Assembly (NCBI GenBank): GCA_022775085.1
Contig: JALFJQ010000053.1
Span: forward strand, 1 to 34,595
From: Clostridiales bacterium
GTDB lineage: Bacteria; Bacillota; Clostridia; Oscillospirales; Oscillospiraceae
Length of the DNA: 34,595 nt
Direction of reading: 5' to 3'
Shown: one piece after another, positions 25,301 to 32,796 of the stretch
Position numbering within the stretch: position 1 is the stretch's first letter
Layout: every line of letters starts with the position of its first letter
Position numbers and translations under genes: made by a program
The notes under the pieces: generated by a model
Told to the model about the DNA's origin: nothing
The model's input: the letters and a program-made list of their open reading frames with translations, nothing else
Database searches by the model: none

Positions 25301-26786
25301 TTACTTCACACTGCTGGGTGATACTGCTCATGGCGACAACGGGCAGGAGCATACTCTGACAGGTGGCAACCTGACCACCTGGATTTCAAGGACAGCTTAC
25401 ACACTGGAGTCTCCTGCTACTGTGCTGGATGTGTTTACGAAGGCTGTCAGCGGGAAATACAGTTATGTCAACAAAGGTAACTACATTTCTTCTGTTAATG
25501 GTCTGGCTGAATTTACAAATGGCAAGAATTCCGGCTGGATGTATACCCTGAATGGAAGGCACCCGAATCTTGGCGTTGCGGAACAGAAACTGTCAAACGG
25601 TGACAGTGTGGTATTCCACTACACGGATAACTATACCAAAGAACGCGGCAGTGGAACAACGGGAAATCAAACCATGGGTAAAACAACAAATGGATTCCTG
25701 ACGGCGTTGGCAGAAGATCAAAGCTATGCGAATGTGTACCAGACTACCGGCGATTATCTGGAAGCACTGGGAACACCTGCAGTTGGCACAATTGGCGGAG
25801 AGTGGATGGTCATCGGTCTGGCCCGCTCTGGCCGTAAGGTTCCGGAGGGATACTATGATAGCGTGGTCAAATATGTCACGGAAAATATTGATGCCAATGA
25901 ACGCCTCCATTCCAACAAGTCTACAGATAACGCACGACTTATTCTGGCGCTGACTGCAATCGAAAAAGATGTGACCGATGTGGCAGGGCATAACCTGCTG
26001 TTGGGCTTGAATGATATGCATTACCTCCAGAAGCAGGGTATCAACGGCCCGATTTGGACGCTAATTGCGCTGGACTGCAGCAACTATCCTGTCCCCACTG
26101 GCGGAGATGTCAGCCGCGAGGCCCTGATCCAGGTTATTCTGGATGCACAGTTGGGAGACGGCGGCTGGGCATTGTCCGGTGAGAATGCGGATCCCGACAT
26201 GACCGGTATGGCGCTGCAGGCGCTGGCTCCTTACTATGACCGCAATACGTCTGTTCAGGCTGCGGTTGACCATGCGGTTACCCTGCTGTCCGAAATACAA
26301 GACAGTGACGGCTGCTATTCCGGTGTCGACGGCGCCAGCTGCGAATCCCTTGCACAGGTTGTTGTAGCATTGACTGCGCTGGATATCGACCCCGATACGG
26401 ATACTCGCTTTATCAAAAATGGCGTTTCTGTTTTGGATGCATTGCTGCGGTATGCCGTCAGTGACGGTGGCTTTAGACACGTCCTGACGGGCCAGCGGGA
26501 CGGCATGGCTACGGAGCAGGGCTACTACGCGTTGACTGCCTACAATCGGTTCCTGTCTGACAAGACCAGTCTGTATGACATGACCGATGTGATCAACAGG
26601 GGCGGTGATCCTGTTGTGATTCCGGAAGAAACTGCCGTACACACAACTACTGAGCCTGTTGAGACGGTGCCTGCTAAGAGCGGCGGTTTCCATTGGCTGG
26701 CGATTGTGCTGGTTTTGGTTATAGTTTCCGGCGCAGGTGTGCTGACAGTTACTGTCATCATTCCAAAGTTCAAGAAAAAGGATTGA
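22356..26786 (+). CDS. Membrane-anchored protein with two DUF4430 + alpha/alpha-toroid modules on a helical-repeat stalk (putative corrinoid receptor)
   Basis: 1,476 residues from ATG 22356, with GGGAGG upstream. Signal peptide ends A-L-A. Residues ~40-110 BIG2. About 122-240 DUF4430 (F-S-N-G-P-R-S-G-W-K-Y-L-L-N-G, D-A-I-V-L-H-Y-T-D-D-Y). About 245-535 five ~57-residue helical repeats with core A-Y-x-x-L-x-x-x-Q-K-x-L-V-x-N. About 535-822 toroid 1 (G-I-N-G-P-I-W-A-L-I-A-L, M-A-L-Q-A-L-A-P-Y-Y). About 825-915 a CBM_X2-like beta domain, then a sixth helical repeat. About 978-1,098 a second DUF4430, and ~1,112-1,412 toroid 2, closely similar to toroid 1. About 1,447-1,470 a membrane helix then basic K-K-K-D. 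Intrinsic factor and transcobalamin combine the same two folds to clamp cobalamin between domains, so two binding heads per molecule are inferred. Confidence 0.88.
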   Translation: MKRRLTAVLLMLAMLTGLFPMQALAEDNTATSAQSIFLSQSQVQMQVGQQITLTAKVSPESAAATAVWVSQDESIATVDNGVITAVAPGNTTVSLEVGSLKALCSVTVVSKLRNSSQDDMITVFFSILGDGKHGNNGETHTLADGNLTVWLKQSAYTVSAQATVKDVFLAAVEGKEYSYEIRDGVYLATVNELSEFSNGPRSGWKYLLNGSYPNESIAAQQVRQGDAIVLHYTDDYTKDDNKKIGTDAIEPVIQQISSLEEVTIANETAILAARKAYNALSTGQKLAVGNYILLTEAEVTLTEALIDQIPAEITLDSEDGIAHALSAYNQLSDDQKELVKNQEKLTTAKEKLDELKAPVERVIEKIKELPEEIALKDEEAITAVRDAYDLLPEEQKELVTNYTVLTNAEDALDRLKAAAVDDFIDAIPPETKQDFQQAIINARTAYDRLTEKQKALVENYDALTAAEKQLNALKAAAVFELIAAIPEEISLDHEQIIAQARTAYDSLTDVQKNLVTNSNKLVTAERKLEILNLPATEKIYQQTGDYLATKDTPGVGSVNGEWRVIGLERSGRKVTDGYYKNVVEYVLAHINEKEWLDAAKSTENSRVILALTAMGYDVTNVAGHNLLAGLNEMSYIQTQGINGPIWALIALNSHDYEPTGNVTREKLISSILAAQLRDGGWALSGNASEPDVTAMALQALAPYYRTRSDVEIAVESALNYLSEAQSPDGGYGIGGDATCESAAQVVVTLTALGFDPDTDSRFVKNGVSVLDAMCTYVVDGSGFTHISGGTIDDMATEQGYYALTAYFRMKAGKTSLYDMSDVTIAPNHYKIIAGGDGKWNTDVQTYTIESDGVFAEFTGIKVDGTLIDSSNYTAKAGSTYVTFEDSYLKTLSLGRHSITLVFESCEVTTSLTVTKSDAELVRDVEALIDAIGTVTKSSKAKIDKARNAYNALTAKQQKLVTNYNKLTTAEKAYADLADKITVYFTLLGDTAHGDNGQEHTLTGGNLTTWISRTAYTLESPATVLDVFTKAVSGKYSYVNKGNYISSVNGLAEFTNGKNSGWMYTLNGRHPNLGVAEQKLSNGDSVVFHYTDNYTKERGSGTTGNQTMGKTTNGFLTALAEDQSYANVYQTTGDYLEALGTPAVGTIGGEWMVIGLARSGRKVPEGYYDSVVKYVTENIDANERLHSNKSTDNARLILALTAIEKDVTDVAGHNLLLGLNDMHYLQKQGINGPIWTLIALDCSNYPVPTGGDVSREALIQVILDAQLGDGGWALSGENADPDMTGMALQALAPYYDRNTSVQAAVDHAVTLLSEIQDSDGCYSGVDGASCESLAQVVVALTALDIDPDTDTRFIKNGVSVLDALLRYAVSDGGFRHVLTGQRDGMATEQGYYALTAYNRFLSDKTSLYDMTDVINRGGDPVVIPEETAVHTTTEPVETVPAKSGGFHWLAIVLVLVIVSGAGVLTVTVIIPKFKKKD

Positions 26787-26799
26787 TTCAATCCGGCTG

Positions 26800-26822
26800 G
26801 GGGCAGGCATCATGCCTGCCCC
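26800..26822 (+). other. GC-rich intergenic hairpin 3
   Basis: GGGGCAGGC (26800-26808) pairs with GCCTGCCCC (26814-26822) around ATCAT; the central bases can also pair. There is no T tract. It is placed just before the Shine-Dalgarno of the next gene, as in the two preceding gaps. Confidence 0.6.
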
Positions 26823-26839
26823 TGGAAAGGAGATAACAC

Positions 26840-28072
26840 TTGACCAGAATGAAACGAATCCTTTGCATTCTGCTGTCCGTGGCAATGCTCGGACAACCAT
26901 TGATTATAACAGCCCACGCTGCGGACGAGAATCCTGTAGGCACGGAAGAATCAATTGCCATGGGCGAAGCAGGTTGCACTGTGGAAACGCAGATTTCCGA
27001 AATCCTGGAGGAAATCACAGTTTCTGCGGAAACTGAGGAGACTCAGCCTGAGGAATCCGTTCCCGGGGAGACAATTGCCGAAGAAACAGTGCCGGAAGAA
27101 ACAGAAGAAGCATCGAAAGAATTTGATTGGACAGAGGTCTACACCCACGAATTTCCCCTGTACTCTCAGCTGGATTACCCAAATCAGCGCTATGGCAGCG
27201 GCACCGTTGCCACCAGCGGCTGCGGCATCACATCTCTTGCCATGGTAGCCTCCTATCTCACGGGTCACGCCTATTACCCGGACGAACTGGCAAGGTATTT
27301 TGGCGGATACGGGGAAAATAATGTCCAGCGCTTTGAATACGGTGCTGAGCAGCTTAAGATGCCGATCCATAAAGCGGACACCATTCGCGATATATTCGCT
27401 GCCCTGAAAAACGGCGATGTGGCGGTCCTTCTGATGAACCATATGTCCCTGTTCACCGAGACCCAGCACTTCATTGTGCTCACTGGTATCAATGAGGAAA
27501 CCGGTAAAATCATGGTTTATGATTCCTACCCGCCCAATTATGAGAAGTGGGATTTGAAGCGCGGATTTGTGGAGGGCTTTGAAGAAAAAGACCTGATGCT
27601 TGGCTACAACGGCGGCTGGATATTCAGTGTCCGGGGAATGCCGGAGGTTCCGTTCATCTACACCGAGGAAAAGCCCGAAGCAGATCCCCGCTACAATGTG
27701 GAGCTGACATGGGAGGAACAGCAGCTTCTGGCAAAGATCATCTGGCTGGAAGCCCGCGGCGAATCCAAGGAAGGCCAGCAGGCCGTTGCCGAGGTGGTCC
27801 TCAACCGTCTTGCCTCCGGCGAATTCGGTGACAGCCTTTCTGCGGTCATCTATGGTGAAGGCCAGTTCAGGACGACCCCATTCCTGGATACAGCGGAAGC
27901 ATGGCAAGCTCAGTATGAGGCGATCGATGCCGCTCTGGAAGGCCCCAATATTCTTCCGATGGATGTGATGTATTTTGCCACCTATCCGGAAAATGATCAG
28001 GTGTGGGGACAAATCGGCGGACATATTTTCTGCTACTCCAATGTGTACAACCCGGAGGAAATCCCGAAATAA
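26840..28072 (+). CDS. Exported C39-like peptidase fused to SleB-type cell-wall hydrolase
   Basis: 410 residues. I choose the TTG at 26840 because AGGAG lies seven bases upstream; the in-frame ATG at 26849 would be 16 bases away. A signal peptide ends A-H-A-A. A Glu/Thr-rich linker (~45-95) follows. Residues ~100-265 are a C39-like (Peptidase_C39_2) domain with T-S-G-C-G-I-T-S-L-A (candidate nucleophile Cys), Q-H-F-I-V-L-T-G (His) and V-Y-D-S-Y-P (Asp). About 285-408 is a SleB/Hydrolase_2 domain (I-I-W-L-E-A-R-G-E-S-K-E-G-Q-Q-A-V-A-E-V-V-L-N-R). It probably opens or trims peptidoglycan, or processes surface proteins, to let the large complex reach the membrane. Its presence in a corrinoid operon is unusual; the substrate is unknown. 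Confidence 0.82.
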   Translation: MTRMKRILCILLSVAMLGQPLIITAHAADENPVGTEESIAMGEAGCTVETQISEILEEITVSAETEETQPEESVPGETIAEETVPEETEEASKEFDWTEVYTHEFPLYSQLDYPNQRYGSGTVATSGCGITSLAMVASYLTGHAYYPDELARYFGGYGENNVQRFEYGAEQLKMPIHKADTIRDIFAALKNGDVAVLLMNHMSLFTETQHFIVLTGINEETGKIMVYDSYPPNYEKWDLKRGFVEGFEEKDLMLGYNGGWIFSVRGMPEVPFIYTEEKPEADPRYNVELTWEEQQLLAKIIWLEARGESKEGQQAVAEVVLNRLASGEFGDSLSAVIYGEGQFRTTPFLDTAEAWQAQYEAIDAALEGPNILPMDVMYFATYPENDQVWGQIGGHIFCYSNVYNPEEIPK

Positions 28073-28127
28073 TCTACGCACAACCGGACAATCCTCGGCT
28101 TTTTCCTAAAAAAACGGAGGCTTTAAT

Positions 28128-28712
28128 ATGAAGAAAAAGAAATTGGCAAATGTCATTATGGTGCTGATTATCCTGGTGATTGCTGTTGCCGGGATCGCTG
28201 TGGCTTTCAGCCTGAGAAACGGTCAGGATACAGGACTGGGCAGCCAGTACCATATTACCAAGATTCCGGACAATGCGCTCATCACCCAGGGCGAGGACAA
28301 TGTCTGCACTATCACCATTGTCTGCGACACCATTCTGGATAATCTGGACAACTTGGAGGAAGAAAAAGCGCCCTATGTTCCGAAGGACGCGGTGATCCTG
28401 CCAAAGACGCAGGTTTCCTTTACGGAGGGAGATACGGTCTTTGAAGTTCTGCAAAAAGTCTGCGCGGCGGCAGAACTTCAGATCGAGTACAGCTGGACAC
28501 CCATGTACAACAGCTATTATATTGAGGGTATCAACCATCTGTATGAGTTCGACTGTGGAAACGAGTCCGGCTGGATGTACAAGGTCAACGAATGGTTCCC
28601 CAACTATGGCTGTTCCGCCTACACTCTGAAAAACGGGGACGACATTGTGTGGTGCTATACCTGCAACGGCCTGGGTGCGGATGTGGGAGAAGTGTGGACG
28701 GGTGACGAATGA
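28128..28712 (+). CDS. Membrane-tethered single DUF4430 protein (putative corrinoid-binding partner of the ECF importer)
   Basis: 194 residues. An N-terminal K-K-K-K then a hydrophobic helix (residues ~8-27) looks like an uncleaved anchor, with the rest outside. A mature region of about 60 residues precedes a DUF4430 domain (~95-185) with F-E-V-L-Q-K-V-C, N-E-S-G-W-M-Y-K-V-N-E-W-F-P-N-Y-G-C and D-D-I-V-W-C-Y-T-C. It is the shortest DUF4430 form in the window and has four Cys, possibly two disulfides. The stop overlaps the start of the first ECF T gene (ATGA), implying coupled translation and close function. I infer that it receives ligand from the large surface proteins and presents it to the S component. 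Confidence 0.82.
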   Translation: MKKKKLANVIMVLIILVIAVAGIAVAFSLRNGQDTGLGSQYHITKIPDNALITQGEDNVCTITIVCDTILDNLDNLEEEKAPYVPKDAVILPKTQVSFTEGDTVFEVLQKVCAAAELQIEYSWTPMYNSYYIEGINHLYEFDCGNESGWMYKVNEWFPNYGCSAYTLKNGDDIVWCYTCNGLGADVGEVWTGDE

Positions 28713-29590
28713 GAGACGATGCCTTTTCCAAGCGGCACCCGGCAGTAAACTTCGTGTTTTTCGCGGGTGCGATGATCTGCACCGTGGTAATCCAGCACCC
28801 AGCCTATCTTCTGGCAGGTGTGCTGGGCGGCGGGATTTACTATCTGCTGCTTCATGGGAGAGCGGGTTTGAAGACCGTGCTGGGATGGCTGCCCGTCTTT
28901 CTGGTGCTGACAGGGATGAACCCCTTGTTCAACATCTATGGAAATACAGTCCTGTTCCGGTATTTCGGCAGACCCTATACGCTGGAAGCCCTGCTCTATG
29001 GTGGGGCTATTGCCGCAATTTTCGTAGAAATGCTGCTATGGTTTGGATGCTATAATGCGGTGCTGACCAGCGATAAGTTTACCGGCCTGTTCGGCAACTT
29101 GATTCCTGCCCTGTCCTTGCTGCTGGTGATGGTTCTGCGGATGATTCCCAACCTGATGCGCAAGGCATCCCAGATATCCGGTGCCAGAAGCACGATCGGC
29201 AAAGGCACGGCAGAGCAGGACACCACGAAAGAAAAGCTGACAGAGGGGATGACCGTACTGGGAACGCTGACCTCCTGGGCGCTGGAAGGCAGCGTGGTGA
29301 CTGCGGATTCCATGCGCAGCCGCGGCTATGGAAGCGGAAAACGCTCCAGCTTCATGATCTACACCATGACCGGACTGGACTGGGGACTTCTGGCAGCACA
29401 GGCCGTTCTCCTTGTGGGCATGATCGTGCTGGGCGACCGCACTGCTGCCTTCACACCGGTGCTAAATATTGCGCCCATCGGTGGGAGGAACCTACCGGGA
29501 TTTCTCTGCTACCTCTGCTATCTGCTGATCCCAATTGCATTACACATAAAGGAGGCCATCCAATGGCGCATTTCAATATCGAAAATCTGA
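28709..29590 (+). CDS. ecfT: ECF transporter T component (first copy)
   Basis: 293 residues with about six membrane helices. The N-terminus has H-P-A-V-N-F-V-F-F. The cytoplasmic coupling region carries L-R-M-I-P-N-L-M-R-K-A-S-Q-I and A-D-S-M-R-S-R-G-Y-G, the EcfT/CbiQ motif whose Arg-Gly contacts the ATPases. It starts in a 4-base overlap with the DUF4430 gene and its 3' end overlaps the ATPase gene by 28 bases, so all are one operon. A second, related T gene lies three genes downstream, which is unusual. Substrate (corrinoid) is inferred from the riboswitch and binding-protein context. Confidence 0.88.
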   Translation: MRDDAFSKRHPAVNFVFFAGAMICTVVIQHPAYLLAGVLGGGIYYLLLHGRAGLKTVLGWLPVFLVLTGMNPLFNIYGNTVLFRYFGRPYTLEALLYGGAIAAIFVEMLLWFGCYNAVLTSDKFTGLFGNLIPALSLLLVMVLRMIPNLMRKASQISGARSTIGKGTAEQDTTKEKLTEGMTVLGTLTSWALEGSVVTADSMRSRGYGSGKRSSFMIYTMTGLDWGLLAAQAVLLVGMIVLGDRTAAFTPVLNIAPIGGRNLPGFLCYLCYLLIPIALHIKEAIQWRISISKI

Positions 29591-31224
29591 CCTTTTCCTA
29601 TGCCGCCGCCAAGGGCAGGCATTCGCTGGAAAACGTCAGTCTCAAGGTGGAACAGGGAGAATTTCTTGTACTGTGCGGAAAGTCCGGCAGCGGCAAAAGT
29701 ACGCTCCTGCGGCATCTTAAAACAGTGCTGACGCCCAACGGAAAGCGCACAGGGGAGATCCTTTTCCGGGGTGTTCCTCTCAGCAAAGTAAGCGACCGGG
29801 AGCAGGCGGAAAAGATCGGATTTGTCATGCAGAATCCCGATGACCAGATCGTTACCGATAAGGTCTGGCACGAGCTGGCCTTCGGCCTGGAAAGTTTGGG
29901 CTGCGACCAGAAAACCATGCGCGCCCGTGTGGCGGAAATGGCATGCTATTTTGGCATCCAGGACTGGTTTCACCGGGATGTATGCAATCTCTCCGGCGGA
30001 CAGAAGCAGCTATTGAATCTGGCCGCCATTATGGCGATGCAGCCGGAGGTGCTGATTCTGGACGAGCCGACCAGTCAGCTTGACCCAATCGCTGCTTCTG
30101 ATTTTCTGAATACTGTGCGGAAGATCAATCGGGAGCTGGGCACCACAGTTATCATTACGGAGCATCGTCTGGAGGATATTTTTCCCTATGCGGACAGGGC
30201 TGTCGTTATGGATGGCGGAAAGGTCATAGCGGACGATGCCCCTCGGAATGTAGGCAAACTCCTGTATGAACAGCATCACCCCATGTTTTCGGCTATGCCC
30301 ACGCCTGTCCGGGTTTTCTACGGCGCTGAGGGGGTCGGGGAATGTCCATTGACTGTCCGGGATGGCAGAAGCTGGCTGAGTAAAGCGTTTCCCCAGACAC
30401 CCCAATATCCGGCTATCCCAGCTCCCGAGCTTTCGGAGGAAACAGCACCCAGCGCCCTGTCTCTCAAGGAACTCTGGTTCCGCTATGAAAAGGACAGCCC
30501 GGATATCTTAAGAGGTGTCAGTGCGGAAGTGCCAAAAGGAAGCCTGTATGCCATTCTGGGTGGCAACGGCGCGGGGAAATCCACCACGCTGAAAGCCATC
30601 TGCGGCATTTGCAAGCCCTATCGGGGAAAGGTAACGCTGTTCGGAAAACAAATCGATAAATATAAAAATCGACAGCTGTTTTCTCACTGCCTTGCTATGC
30701 TGCCCCAGGACCCCAAGAGCCTGTTCGTCAAGAAAACAGTCCGGGAAGATCTGGAAGAAATGACGAAAGACAAAGCCCTGATCGAGGAGACTGCCGCCAC
30801 CTGCCAGATCACGTCTCTGCTGGACAGCCACCCCTACGACCTGTCCGGCGGCGAGCAGCAGCGGGCGGCGCTGGCCAAGGTTCTGCTGACGCAGCCAAAG
30901 CTGCTGCTTCTGGATGAACCCACCAAAGGCATTGACAGCTTCTTCAAGGAAACCTTTGCCGAAATCCTGGCAAATCTGAAGAAGCAGGGAATTACCATCG
31001 TCATGGTTTCCCATGATGTGGAGTTCTGCGCCCGGTATGCCGACCTGGTGGCTATGTTCTTCGACGGGCAGATTTTGACCACCGATACGCCCCGCCGTTT
31101 CTTCGGAAGCAATAGCTTCTATACAACCGCCGCTCACCGCATGAGCCGTCATGTGTTCGATATGGCAGTCACGGCGGAGGATGTGATCCGCCTATATCAG
31201 AAGAACAAGGAGGCTGCAAAATGA
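29563..31224 (+). CDS. ECF transporter fused double ATPase (A-A')
   Basis: 553 residues from ATG 29563 with AAAGGAGG upstream. Two complete ABC ATPase domains sit in one chain. The first has Walker A G-K-S-G-S-G-K-S-T (39-47), signature L-S-G-G-Q-K-Q and Walker B L-I-L-D-E-P-T-S-Q-L-D-P. The second, after a linker near 250-300, has G-G-N-G-A-G-K-S-T, L-S-G-G-E-Q-Q-R and L-L-L-D-E-P-T-K-G-I-D. This YkoD-like fusion replaces separate EcfA1 and EcfA2 subunits and powers an importer dedicated to this operon. Both halves look catalytically intact. It overlaps the S gene by ATGA. Confidence 0.92.
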   Translation: MAHFNIENLTFSYAAAKGRHSLENVSLKVEQGEFLVLCGKSGSGKSTLLRHLKTVLTPNGKRTGEILFRGVPLSKVSDREQAEKIGFVMQNPDDQIVTDKVWHELAFGLESLGCDQKTMRARVAEMACYFGIQDWFHRDVCNLSGGQKQLLNLAAIMAMQPEVLILDEPTSQLDPIAASDFLNTVRKINRELGTTVIITEHRLEDIFPYADRAVVMDGGKVIADDAPRNVGKLLYEQHHPMFSAMPTPVRVFYGAEGVGECPLTVRDGRSWLSKAFPQTPQYPAIPAPELSEETAPSALSLKELWFRYEKDSPDILRGVSAEVPKGSLYAILGGNGAGKSTTLKAICGICKPYRGKVTLFGKQIDKYKNRQLFSHCLAMLPQDPKSLFVKKTVREDLEEMTKDKALIEETAATCQITSLLDSHPYDLSGGEQQRAALAKVLLTQPKLLLLDEPTKGIDSFFKETFAEILANLKKQGITIVMVSHDVEFCARYADLVAMFFDGQILTTDTPRRFFGSNSFYTTAAHRMSRHVFDMAVTAEDVIRLYQKNKEAAK

Positions 31225-31925
31225 AAAAGTCTCATATTGCTATGCTGCTGATGTTCCTGCTGGTAATTCCGGCAACGCTTTTCTTTGGCCTGCGGCTTAG
31301 CGGGCGGGCGTACTACTTTACCAGCACATTGGTCATTGTGGAACTCCTGATTCCTTTCCTGCTTGCGTTTGAGAACCGTAAGCCACAGGCGCGGGAGTTG
31401 GTGGTGATCGCGGTGCTTTCCGCTTTGGCGGTTGCCGCTCGGGTGGTCATCCCCATTCCCAATTTCAAGGTAATTTTTGCTGTCATTATGCTCTCCGGGA
31501 TTGCCTTTGGCCCGGAAGCGGGGTTTCTGGTGGGTGCTGTGTCCGCATTCGCCAGCAACTTCTTCTATGGGCAGGGTGCGTATACCCCGTGGCAGATGTT
31601 CGCCTATGGCGCCGGCGGAATGCTGGCAGGATTCCTGTTTGCAAAGGGCAGGCTTCCGAGGAAGCCTGCCGTCATGGGCGTGTTCGGCTTTTTGGCAACG
31701 CTGTTGTTTGTGGGGCCTCTGCTGGATACCTGCACGGTTTTTCTCACACTGCCGGTAATCCATTTTCAGACGGCGTGGCCCCTGTATGTTTCCGGCTTCC
31801 CCGTGAATCTCAGTCAGGGCACCTGCACGTTTTTAACCATGCTATTGTTCGGAAACCCTTTGCTGGAAAAACTGGATCGGGTAAAAGTACAGTACGGCAT
31901 GACGGAGGAGCAAGATGGGCTTTGA
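31221..31925 (+). CDS. ECF transporter substrate-binding S component (putative corrinoid, CbrT-like role)
   Basis: 234 residues, about six membrane helices, with A-R-E-L-V-V-I-A-V-L-S-A-L-A-V-A-A-R and the loop G-P-E-A-G-F-L-V-G-A-V-S-A-F-A-S-N. These are the usual S-component helix pattern and small-residue packing for T contact. Its position between the fused ATPase and the second T component, in an operon headed by a cobalamin-riboswitch-like leader and DUF4430 proteins, supports cobalamin or another corrinoid as ligand, as for CbrT in lactobacilli. I cannot confirm membership of the CbrT family from sequence memory alone. It overlaps the next gene by 11 bases. Confidence 0.82.
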   Translation: MKKSHIAMLLMFLLVIPATLFFGLRLSGRAYYFTSTLVIVELLIPFLLAFENRKPQARELVVIAVLSALAVAARVVIPIPNFKVIFAVIMLSGIAFGPEAGFLVGAVSAFASNFFYGQGAYTPWQMFAYGAGGMLAGFLFAKGRLPRKPAVMGVFGFLATLLFVGPLLDTCTVFLTLPVIHFQTAWPLYVSGFPVNLSQGTCTFLTMLLFGNPLLEKLDRVKVQYGMTEEQDGL

Positions 31926-32796
31926 AAGCTGCCACCCGGCGGTGAACTTCCTGTTCTTTGTCGCCGTTTTATACGGGAGCGTTAGCTTTCGGCATCCGGC
32001 GTTTTTGGCAATTTCCTGCCTCTGCGCCTGCGCCTACAGCGTGAAGCGAAACGGAAAAGCAGCTGCGGTATTCAATTTGTTCCTGCTGCCGCTGGTTTTC
32101 TGCTTTGCCCTGTACTACAGCAGCTACCATCACTTTGGAGTGACGGTACTAAAGCAGAATTTCATCGGCAACAATCTGACGGTGGAGAGCTTCGTTTACG
32201 GTCTGGTGATAGGGCTGCGGGGGGCGACCGTTTGCATGTGGCTGAGCTGCCTGAACCGTATCGTGTCCAGCGACAAAGTGGTGTATCTGTTCGGAAAGGT
32301 CAGCCCCCTGCTTTCGCTTTTCCTGACAATCCTGCTGCGCTTGGTTCCCAGAGTAAAGCAGGAGGCACAGCGAATTGATCTGGCGCAAAAAGGAATCGGA
32401 CGGGGCAGCAATCAGGGAAATCTCTGGCAGCGTTTTATAAACTGCCTGCGAATCTTTTCCATGCTGATTACTTGGATGATCTCCGCCCTTGCGCTGGAAG
32501 CCGATTCCATGCGCAGCCGGGGTAGTTTACTCCGGGGGCGGACGGCGTTTTCTATTTATCGCTTTGATAACCGGGACAGAGCCTTTGTAATCGCCTTGTT
32601 TTCCTGTATCACATTGACCGCCATGGGCGTGATTCTGGGGGCAACGGAAATGTTTTATAATCCCAGAATCATATGGAAACCGATGGACGCTAGAAACAGT
32701 GCAACCGCCATTGGCTATACTGTGCTGTGCCTGCTGCCCATGGGGCTGGAACTATGGACGGAGTATCGGTTCCGAAAGGCGAGGTGTGAATCTTGA
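31915..32796 (+). CDS. ecfT: ECF transporter T component (second copy)
   Basis: 293 residues, ATG at 31915 with GGAGGA before it. It begins H-P-A-V-N-F-L-F-F and contains R-H-P-A-F-L, like the first T component, and has the coupling motif A-D-S-M-R-S-R-G after L-R-L-V-P-R-V-K-Q. The same length, the same N-terminal motif and the same coupling motif mark it as a paralogue. Two T subunits with one S and one fused A-A' could form a hetero-T complex or two alternative transporters. It is separated from the CbiR-like gene by a TTGA overlap. Confidence 0.85.
   Translation: MGFESCHPAVNFLFFVAVLYGSVSFRHPAFLAISCLCACAYSVKRNGKAAAVFNLFLLPLVFCFALYYSSYHHFGVTVLKQNFIGNNLTVESFVYGLVIGLRGATVCMWLSCLNRIVSSDKVVYLFGKVSPLLSLFLTILLRLVPRVKQEAQRIDLAQKGIGRGSNQGNLWQRFINCLRIFSMLITWMISALALEADSMRSRGSLLRGRTAFSIYRFDNRDRAFVIALFSCITLTAMGVILGATEMFYNPRIIWKPMDARNSATAIGYTVLCLLPMGLELWTEYRFRKARCES

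Noticed and set aside
23874..25352. 492-residue minus-strand ORF
   Set aside because: Antisense to the receptor gene; composition is that of a shadow frame.
22356..26786. Toroid domains read as squalene/terpene cyclases or prenyltransferases
   Set aside because: Exported, paired with DUF4430 and placed in a corrinoid operon; the binding-protein version of the fold fits better than a lipid enzyme.
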